Below are positions 6,490 to 12,187 of a stretch of DNA of 12,187 nucleotides, piece by piece. The stretch is taken from positions 1-12,187 of the forward strand of contig JAFGBW010000085.1 in NCBI GenBank assembly GCA_016932965.1, read 5' to 3'. The translations under genes and the position numbers were made by a program. The notes below the pieces were generated by a model that worked only from the letters and a program-made list of their open reading frames with translations, was not told the origin of the DNA and made no database searches. Each line of letters begins with the position of its first letter. Within the stretch, counting starts at the first letter, position 1. This DNA is from Candidatus Auribacterota bacterium. GTDB taxonomy: Bacteria; Auribacterota; JAFGBW01.

Positions 6490-6960
6490 ATGAATACCCC
6501 CGATAAATCTGCCGACTCCTTTTCACAAGAATCCAGATCAGTTGTTATAGGATCGGATCATGGTGGTTTCGATCTGAAGGAACACATCAAAATCCATCTT
6601 CAAAACGAAGGTTACATGATTGATGACAAAGGCTGCTTTTCATCCGAATCCTGTGATTATCCTGATTTCGGATACCAGGTGGCCCAATCTGTGGGTGAAA
6701 GACACCATGACAAAGGCATATTGATATGCAAATCCGGGATCGGCATGTCGATTGTGGCCAACAAGGTAAAAAATGTCAGGGCAGCTCTCTGCTATAATCA
6801 GGAAGCGGCAAGACTCTCAAGAGCCCATAATGACGCAAACATATTAGTCATGGGAAGCCATTTTGTTTCCCCCGCCGATGCTGTGGCAATCATACGGACG
6901 TTTTTTGAAACACCGTTTGAAGGAGGACGTCACTGCCGGCGCGTTGAAAAAATTGCATAA
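6490..6960 (+). CDS. rpiB: Ribose-5-phosphate isomerase B
   Basis: 156 aa. It interconverts ribulose-5-phosphate and ribose-5-phosphate, feeding PRPP and nucleotide synthesis. Motifs are VVIGSDHGGFDLKEHI (18-33), SCDYPDFG (54-61), GILICKSGIGMSIVANK (76-92) with active-site Cys80, VRAALCYN and NDANILVMGS. The loop that is commonly CGTGIG reads CKSGIG, placing Lys81 beside the catalytic Cys in the phosphate-binding loop. About 16 residues precede the first strand, so the N-terminus is slightly extended. The Shine-Dalgarno sequence is weak (TTGAGAATTGAA upstream). It lies 26 bp after the phosphatase gene, consistent with one operon. Confidence 0.95.
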   Translation: MNTPDKSADSFSQESRSVVIGSDHGGFDLKEHIKIHLQNEGYMIDDKGCFSSESCDYPDFGYQVAQSVGERHHDKGILICKSGIGMSIVANKVKNVRAALCYNQEAARLSRAHNDANILVMGSHFVSPADAVAIIRTFFETPFEGGRHCRRVEKIA

Positions 6961-7074
6961 GGAAAAAACACTTCACAACTCATGATAATTTCAAACTTTC
7001 TAAAAAATTAGCATGTCCGGTTAGGTTTTATATTTATTTTAATATGAATTTTTTACTAGGAGATTGAATTCAAG

Positions 7075-8337
7075 ATGAGCTACTTATCCAAAATAGATCC
7101 AGAGATTTTTAAAGCCGTCAACAGGGAAATCATCCGCCAGGAAACCTCCATTGAACTGATCGCCTCTGAAAATTTCACATCCATGGCAGTCATGGAGGCC
7201 CAAGGTTCAGTCCTGACGAACAAATACGCCGAGGGCTATCCGGCCAAAAGATGGTACAATGGATGCGAATTCATCGATCAGACTGAGCAACTGGCCATTG
7301 ACCGCGCCATCAAACTTTTCAGAAGTGAAGGCGCCAATGTTCAACCCCATTCAGGCTCCTCCGCCAACATGGCTGTTTACTTTGCCCTTTTAAATCCCGG
7401 AGACACCGTACTGGCCATGAGCCTGGACCATGGAGGACATTTGACGCACGGCCTGCAGCAGAATTTTTCGGGCCGTTTTTTTCATTTTGTCGCCTACGGT
7501 GTCTCACCCGAGGACGAAAAAATAGATTACGACATGATGGAAAAACTCGCGCTGGAACATAAACCCAAAATGATCACGGCCGGGGCATCCGCCTATCCGA
7601 GGATCATTGAATTTGAAAGAATCCGCAGGATTGCCGACAAGGTTGGCGCGCTCGTCATGGTGGACATGGCTCACATTGCCGGACTCGTGGCGGCCGGACT
7701 GCACCCATCTCCGGTTCCTCACTCTGACATCGTTACCACGACCACGCACAAAACTTTACGCGGACCCAGGGGCGGGCTCATTCTCTTCAGAAACCAGTAC
7801 GAGAAAGCCATCAATAAGCAGATTTTTCCGGGAATCCAGGGAGGACCTCTCGAACATGTCATTGCAGCCAAAGCCGTGGCCCTGAAAGAAGCCTCAGAGC
7901 CCTCTTTTAAAAATTACCAGACACAGGTAGTTAAAAATGCAAAGGCCCTTGCTTCGAAGCTGGCTTCATTGGGTTTGAGAATTGTGTCGGGCGGCACGGA
8001 CAATCATCTTCTCCTGGTGGATGTTTCTGCTTTGAATCTGACAGGAAAAGAGGTGGCCAATAATCTGCATTCAGCCCGAATCACGGTGAATAAAAATTTG
8101 ATCCCTTTTGACAAGCAAAGCCCGACCGTGACCTCCGGTATCCGTTTAGGAACCGCTGCGGTGACCACCAGGGGAATGAAAGAAAATGAAATTGAGAAAA
8201 TCGCTGTCTGGATCCACCAAATCTGTACTCAAATGGGGGATACCAAAGTGATTGAATCCGTCGGCAAGGAAGTGGCGAACCTGTGCAGACAGTTTCCGCT
8301 GTATCCAGATTTATATGAACAGTCGATAAAAGTATAA
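7075..8337 (+). CDS. glyA: Serine hydroxymethyltransferase
   Basis: 420 aa, normal family length. It is a cytoplasmic PLP enzyme converting serine and tetrahydrofolate to glycine and 5,10-methylene-THF. AGGAG (7058-7062) lies 12 nt before the ATG. Motifs are [12 protein letters not shown] (25-36), [18 protein letters not shown] (48-65), [17 protein letters not shown] (91-107), [23 protein letters not shown], and the PLP-lysine segment [14 protein letters not shown] with Lys226. HSGSSAN carries Ser where most family members have Gln (HSGSQAN). It is 114 bp after rpiB, the largest gap in this part of the cluster, so a separate promoter is possible, although I see no convincing -35/-10 pair. Its product glycine is a substrate of PurD encoded upstream. 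Confidence 0.98.
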   Translation: MSYLSKIDPEIFKAVNREIIRQETSIELIASENFTSMAVMEAQGSVLTNKYAEGYPAKRWYNGCEFIDQTEQLAIDRAIKLFRSEGANVQPHSGSSANMAVYFALLNPGDTVLAMSLDHGGHLTHGLQQNFSGRFFHFVAYGVSPEDEKIDYDMMEKLALEHKPKMITAGASAYPRIIEFERIRRIADKVGALVMVDMAHIAGLVAAGLHPSPVPHSDIVTTTTHKTLRGPRGGLILFRNQYEKAINKQIFPGIQGGPLEHVIAAKAVALKEASEPSFKNYQTQVVKNAKALASKLASLGLRIVSGGTDNHLLLVDVSALNLTGKEVANNLHSARITVNKNLIPFDKQSPTVTSGIRLGTAAVTTRGMKENEIEKIAVWIHQICTQMGDTKVIESVGKEVANLCRQFPLYPDLYEQSIKV

Positions 8338-8396
8338 TTCAAGATTAAAATCAAATTCGCCGATATGGATTACTTTAGGAAGGAATCGACAAACTC

Positions 8397-8849
8397 ATGA
8401 AATGTCCATTTTGCGCATGTCTTGAAGACAAAGTCATTGATTCCCGTGCCTCAACGGACGGGGCAAGCATCAGAAGACGCCGGGAATGCTTGAGATGCGA
8501 AAAAAGATTCACTACTTTCGAACAGATCGAAGAAGTGCCGATCATGATCATCAAGAAAAACGGCGCCCGGGAATCCTTTTCCATAAAAAAAATAAGAGAG
8601 GGCGTGATTAAAGCCTGTGAAAAAAGGCCGGTCAGCCTTGACCAGATAGACGCTCTGGTTTGTTTCGTGAATGAATCCGTGGAAAAAATGCAGGTGCGAG
8701 AAGTGGAGAGTCAGGTTATCGGCGAACTGGTCATGAAACAGCTCCAGGGACTGGATGAAGTGGCCTATGTCCGTTTTGCTTCCGTCTATCGCCAGTTCAA
8801 AGATGTCTCGCAATTCATGCGGGAATTGTCATCACTTTTAAAAAAATAA
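8397..8849 (+). CDS. nrdR: Transcriptional repressor NrdR
   Basis: 150 aa, the usual length. It is a nucleotide-sensing repressor of ribonucleotide reductase genes. The N-terminal zinc ribbon has Cys3, Cys6, Cys31 and Cys34 (MKCPFC ... CLRC) and the conserved VIDSR and IRRRRECLRC segments. The ATP-cone follows at residues 49-139 (PIMIIKKNGARESF, KIREGVIKACEKRPVS, YVRFASVYRQFKDVSQF). AGGAAGGA about 11 nt upstream supports the start. It is 59 bp after glyA. No NrdR-box pair was noticed in this window, so its targets lie elsewhere. Confidence 0.97.
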   Translation: MKCPFCACLEDKVIDSRASTDGASIRRRRECLRCEKRFTTFEQIEEVPIMIIKKNGARESFSIKKIREGVIKACEKRPVSLDQIDALVCFVNESVEKMQVREVESQVIGELVMKQLQGLDEVAYVRFASVYRQFKDVSQFMRELSSLLKK

Positions 8850-8856
8850 TAAACAA

Positions 8857-9870
8857 ATGATATCCCTCCCGCAGAGGCGCGGAGGCGGCGCAGAGAAAAA
8901 AATAGCCAGGCGGCGCAAACAGCTCAACAGATTCATGATGGTTGATCAAGCCATGAAAAACTTGTCCACTCCCTTTTATTCAAGTGAAGAATTAAAAGGC
9001 CCCCTCAGCTTCTGCGAGGGGCCGGATTCCGGTTTTTTTATCACAGACGAAATCGGCCATCAGATTGTCAGGATCGATCCAGATGGAAAACTCCTCTGGA
9101 AAACAGGTGAATTCGGAAACAAAAACGGCCAGTTTCATTATCCGACCGACTGTGCATGGGATGGAGAACGCCTTTATATCACGGACCGCTATAATCACCG
9201 CATCGTCTGTCTGGATGAGCAGGGAAAAACTATTTTCAGTTTCGGAAAACACGGAAAATCAAATGCCGAATTCAATGAGCCGTACGGCATCGCGGTGGAT
9301 CCCCACGGCCGTTTATTTATTTCGGATTCTGACAATCAAAAAATCAAGGTCTTTTCCTCAGATGGTGTTTTTCAATTCTCCTTTGGAGTCCCGGGTCCGG
9401 GTCAGGAATATTATGAGTCCCGGATATTCAAGGAACAAAGTGTTTATAAAAAATGGCGTGATGATCAATCCCGCTTCCACACCATTGAAAGTCACTTTTT
9501 TACGAGTGCGTTCCCCTTAGGCAATCTCGATCATCCTAAAGGACTGGCATTGGAAAAGGACCTCGTTGCTGTTGCTGATTACGGAGGAAGAGTCCAGATT
9601 TTTGATCTGACCGGGAATTGCAGGCATTCCCATTATCAAAAACAGGCTGAAGCAGTATCGTTGTTCTCTTTCTGCCAGTGGACCGCTTTTTTCATGGGAG
9701 AAATCTATTTTACGACGGAATTGTCCCCTGCTATCTTGAAAATATCCTCCGATGACCCGGAACTCTTTTTTGAATCCGAACATGAAATCGGAAAGTTTCT
9801 CTTCAGAAAAGACGGAACTATTTTCCATCTCTCCCCTTTTGAAAAAACGATTTTTCAAGTCAGCATTTAA
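8857..9870 (+). CDS. NHL-repeat beta-propeller protein, start uncertain
   Basis: 337 aa from the longest start. At least three NHL-type blades are visible. GFFITDEIGHQIVRIDPDGK (59-78) forms one. RLYITDRYNHRIVCLDEQGK (105-124) forms the next, with the linker FSFGKHGKSNAEFNEPYGIA. RLFISDSDNQKIKVFSSDGV (152-171) is the third. A fourth, HPKGLALEKDLVAVADYGGR with VQIFDLTG, follows a roughly 45-residue insert. NHL propellers bind proteins, peptides or RNA; the ligand is unknown. There is no signal peptide, so it appears cytoplasmic, unlike many bacterial NHL proteins. No Shine-Dalgarno sequence precedes 8857, and residues 5-25 are encoded by a dispersed CGCAGAGG repeat. The native start may instead be 8935, 8938 or 8953, just before the domain, although none of these has a clear ribosome site either. 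It lies 7 bp after nrdR. Confidence 0.8.
   Translation: MISLPQRRGGGAEKKIARRRKQLNRFMMVDQAMKNLSTPFYSSEELKGPLSFCEGPDSGFFITDEIGHQIVRIDPDGKLLWKTGEFGNKNGQFHYPTDCAWDGERLYITDRYNHRIVCLDEQGKTIFSFGKHGKSNAEFNEPYGIAVDPHGRLFISDSDNQKIKVFSSDGVFQFSFGVPGPGQEYYESRIFKEQSVYKKWRDDQSRFHTIESHFFTSAFPLGNLDHPKGLALEKDLVAVADYGGRVQIFDLTGNCRHSHYQKQAEAVSLFSFCQWTAFFMGEIYFTTELSPAILKISSDDPELFFESEHEIGKFLFRKDGTIFHLSPFEKTIFQVSI
8870..8898 (+). repeat. CGCAGAGG-unit dispersed repeat at the 5' end of the NHL gene
   Basis: The units CGCAGAGG (8870-8877), CGCGGAGG (8878-8885) and CGGCGCAGAG (8886-8895) run in tandem and end in an A-run. It is much more GC-rich than its surroundings and has no link to the nrdR or NHL reading frames. 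Arrays of this type recur in many environmental bacterial genomes (from memory; a self-BLAST would confirm). Read in frame, it gives the low-complexity QRRGGGAEKK. Confidence 0.55.
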
Positions 9871-9905
9871 TGCTTATCATCGATTCAATTCAAGCCATTC
9901 CTCTA

Positions 9906-9935
9906 TTGCATAACCCTATAAATATTTGCTATAAT
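9906..9935 (+). promoter_or_regulatory. Extended -10 promoter for the large exported protein
   Basis: TGCTATAAT (9927-9935) is a perfect extended -10 element (TGnTATAAT). TTGCAT (9906-9911), 18 bp upstream, gives a weak -35 (TTG only), which extended -10 promoters tolerate. The usual start site 7 nt after the -10 falls at 9942, the A of the ATG, so the mRNA is predicted to be leaderless. Confidence 0.65.
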
Positions 9936-9941
9936 CAAATC

Positions 9942-12187
9942 ATGAAAACGGCATCTATTTCCATGCTGCTTCTTTCCCTGTTTTTTCTCACTTCGGAAAC
10001 ACAGGGGGCACATGGTCCCCCATCCAATGAGACTGAGTTTGCCCTTGTTAATCCAGGACCTGATCCCATCATCCAGGGGGACCCGTATGGCACCCTTTCT
10101 TTTACGGTTGACCGAACATCCGGGAATAACCGCATCAACAAGGTTAGATTTACTTTTCCATCTGCCTTATATGAAGTCAGCGCCGCCACCCAGGGCCCCC
10201 AAGACTGGATAGTTACCCTGGGTCCTGCATTAACTCCTCCCTTGGAAAAAAACGTCGTGGAATTTTATTGTCCTGTTTCAGGTTCACAGATTTCCAATAA
10301 GACATTAAGATTCAGCATGATTGTCACGGGTATCAACGGGGGCACCATCCCCAACGCCGCTGCTGACGACAACAGCCATTATCTATCCAGCGTGGAAGCC
10401 TGGGATGATGATGGAGATTCCTGTCCCTACGACGGCGCCCCTGTTTCCTCTTTTCCCTGGTTACGGCAGGGGCTCTTCACCCAGTTGAACATTGTTCCAG
10501 ACACCATGCCGCTGGAGGCGGAGGCCACTTTTTATCTGAGCGTACAGAACCGGACAACAGCCCAGCAAACAGTCACGCCCATTACCCCGACACGCCTTGT
10601 CGATGGAAGACGAGTCGGGGAATTGACTTACGTTTCCGGCCCTGTCCCTTCAAATCAGACTTTTCTTTCAGGGGAGACAAAAGAATTCGTATATAAATAC
10701 CGGGCTACCCGGCTGCGTTCAACCCGCTATGTCTCAGGAGGAACCGGCTCAGGTGTTACTTCCAATGAATGCATTTCCAATGAAGTGGTGATCGGCGATG
10801 TGGGAGGACAGATGGTTGTGCCTTTGACTGCGGCAAACAACGAAGCCATCACACTGGCATTCCATGTTACAAACAATACAGACCATCCTTTGACCAATTT
10901 AAGGCCAATGGGGATTTCCTGGAGTGGCAAAAACGGCTTGAATAAACCGGTTCTGATTGACGGCCCCACCCCGCCTGGCCCTGTGCCATCTTTGGCGCCG
11001 GATTCGGAAATAGTGTTTTACTGGGTTTACCGGGTGTCCGGAGACCCGGGCGCTCAATATCTCTTTTCCGGACGGGTCCTGTCTGACCAGGAGGATACGG
11101 TAAGGGATCAGTCTGACTGGGGAACCATAGAAGTTTTTTCCGTGAGACTCGATCCTTTGATTGTCAGTTGTGGCGACACCGAGGTTCAATTCAATTTCTG
11201 GATTCAAAACGGAGGTTCCACGTCAGATTATATCAATCAGGTGACCATCATGCATCCGGATGCCAATTTTCAGCAATCACCACCGTATTTTATAGGCGCT
11301 TCAGGAGGGAACGCGAGTTCTTGGGACCCTTCTCCCACACCGGATGGTAAAGGTATTATTTTCACCCCCACATCAACAGGCGATGTCTTATATGGAACAA
11401 AAGGCATGACCCTTTCCATGAAATACAATATTCCGGATAAAACCATCTATCCCAATGAAACCCTGTTGACCTTTCCCGTGATATTGGAAGGCAGGGTTTC
11501 AGGTTCTTCTTATACAACCAACAAGCTTCCGTCATTCCGCATCATCAACTACTCCCTGGAAGTGCAGATGGTTCCTCCGCCGCCGACTTCCCCGCCGTAC
11601 TTATCCGCAGACGGATCCACCCAGCTCATGGTGAATGCCCGCCTGATGCAAAATGACGTTCCTGTTGCCAATGATGAAATCGATTTTACTGCTGAATATG
11701 ACAAGTACGCCAATCTCTTAATCCCTCCAAATATCACTCCGATTTCTTCCGTGACCGACCTGACCGGCCACGCCTTTTCCACTTTCACGGCTCCCAGATA
11801 CGAGCAGCAATCCCCTTCTGAAATCAGCGTGAACGTCGTTGCCTATTTTCCAAGAAAAAATATGACAGCCCGGTACGATCACATACGATTTACATACTGT
11901 GATAAACCTTCTTTTAAAGTTAAACTGCTCGAAGTCAAACAAAGAAAACATGTATACGAACCTGTATCGGAAGTGGAGTTGATTCCGGGTTCTGTCAGTA
12001 CTGTTCAGTTCCGGGTGACAATCACTGTTTTCGGAGCATCACAGATTATAAATATCCTGCGTAATACTTCAAAAGGAGCCACGACCATTACGTTTACCGA
12101 CAAGGAAAATAACGGCCAATCGAATTATACAGCCTACTTATCGACTGACTATCATAATATCCATGGATACAATCCCCCGGCATATAA
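9942..12187 (+). CDS. Large exported protein of Ig-like modules, 3'-truncated by the window edge
   Basis: The frame is open for 748 codons from the ATG at 9942 to the window end with no stop; the TAA in the last three bases is out of frame. Residues 1-23 form a signal peptide (MKTASISMLLLSLFFL, cut near TQG/AHG). After an N-terminal beta-rich segment (about 30-145) come three similar beta-sandwich-type modules (about 181-286, 288-400 and 413-535). Modules 1 and 2 share the layout V-x-GP..., then an acidic SGE/PDSE-x-x-FxYxYR. A proline-rich linker (MVPPPPTSPP, about 543-552) follows. Next is an invasin/Big_1-like segment (about 560-640: PVANDEIDFTAEY ... TDLTGHAFSTFTAP) and a further beta-rich part. 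No cell-wall anchor, membrane segment or enzymatic motif is visible. It is likely a surface or secreted adhesin-like or structural protein. There is no Shine-Dalgarno sequence; the adjacent extended -10 predicts a leaderless transcript. Confidence 0.8.
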   Translation, partial: MKTASISMLLLSLFFLTSETQGAHGPPSNETEFALVNPGPDPIIQGDPYGTLSFTVDRTSGNNRINKVRFTFPSALYEVSAATQGPQDWIVTLGPALTPPLEKNVVEFYCPVSGSQISNKTLRFSMIVTGINGGTIPNAAADDNSHYLSSVEAWDDDGDSCPYDGAPVSSFPWLRQGLFTQLNIVPDTMPLEAEATFYLSVQNRTTAQQTVTPITPTRLVDGRRVGELTYVSGPVPSNQTFLSGETKEFVYKYRATRLRSTRYVSGGTGSGVTSNECISNEVVIGDVGGQMVVPLTAANNEAITLAFHVTNNTDHPLTNLRPMGISWSGKNGLNKPVLIDGPTPPGPVPSLAPDSEIVFYWVYRVSGDPGAQYLFSGRVLSDQEDTVRDQSDWGTIEVFSVRLDPLIVSCGDTEVQFNFWIQNGGSTSDYINQVTIMHPDANFQQSPPYFIGASGGNASSWDPSPTPDGKGIIFTPTSTGDVLYGTKGMTLSMKYNIPDKTIYPNETLLTFPVILEGRVSGSSYTTNKLPSFRIINYSLEVQMVPPPPTSPPYLSADGSTQLMVNARLMQNDVPVANDEIDFTAEYDKYANLLIPPNITPISSVTDLTGHAFSTFTAPRYEQQSPSEISVNVVAYFPRKNMTARYDHIRFTYCDKPSFKVKLLEVKQRKHVYEPVSEVELIPGSVSTVQFRVTITVFGASQIINILRNTSKGATTITFTDKENNGQSNYTAYLSTDYHNIHGYNPPAY

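Noticed and set aside
6961-7074. Glycine or folate-type riboswitch in the glyA leader
   Set aside because: The 114-nt gap is AT-rich with no stable helices or recognisable conserved core.
8451-8813. 120-codon open frame antisense to nrdR
   Set aside because: It lies entirely opposite a strongly conserved gene, has no ribosome site and no recognisable domain.
8870-8898. Short tandem units as a CRISPR array
   Set aside because: Units are 8-10 nt and directly adjacent, without spacers, and there are no cas genes.
12185-12187. Terminal TAA as the stop of the last gene
   Set aside because: It is out of frame; the gene frame reads GCA TAT AA at the edge, so the gene continues beyond the window.

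Overview
The window comes from a bacterial chromosome, probably an uncultured Gram-negative lineage. A conserved housekeeping cluster on the + strand (purD, purE, a TsaC/YrdC protein, a low-molecular-weight phosphatase, rpiB, glyA, nrdR) sits between signalling and exported proteins. The gene order tsaC / phosphatase / rpiB / glyA / nrdR and the exported beta-rich proteins fit groups such as Desulfobacterota, Nitrospirota or Omnitrophota. Sequence alone does not settle the phylum.

Layout. Positions 1-738 hold the 3' part of an HDOD-domain regulator cut by the left edge. Positions 837-1418 encode a small exported protein with a TPR-like tail. Positions 1419-2066 are an AT-rich non-coding stretch with a 170-bp element bounded by inverted repeats and a perfect 25-nt palindrome. 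Positions 2067-3167 on the minus strand encode a protein with the sequence hallmarks of a NadD/NMNAT-type nucleotidyltransferase but also a clear signal peptide, an odd combination. Positions 3390-8849 are the housekeeping cluster. Positions 8857-9870 encode an NHL-repeat protein whose apparent N-terminus is translated from a dispersed repeat. From 9942 to the right edge runs a large, incomplete exported protein of Ig-like modules. It has no Shine-Dalgarno sequence, and an extended -10 promoter places its predicted transcript start on the ATG.

How the genes fit together. RpiB makes ribose-5-phosphate, the precursor of PRPP. GlyA makes glycine and methylene-tetrahydrofolate. PurD joins glycine to phosphoribosylamine, PurE works later in the same purine route, and NrdR regulates ribonucleotide reductase. 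The middle of the window is therefore nucleotide supply, with TsaC (tRNA t6A) and a YwlE-like phosphatase as common companions.

A family of short dispersed repeats built of about three 9-nt TTTTCGTGN units, usually ending in GGTT(A), occurs at 1651-1680 (minus), 1801-1820, 3302-3339 and 4701-4737. The last two lie at nearly the same distance upstream of purD and purE and share a GTTAATAATA tail. No CRISPR array, tRNA, rRNA, insertion sequence or convincing intrinsic terminator was seen. I did not find a complete undescribed multi-gene system. The best leads are the exported nucleotidyltransferase-like protein, the repeat family, and the leaderless surface-protein gene.
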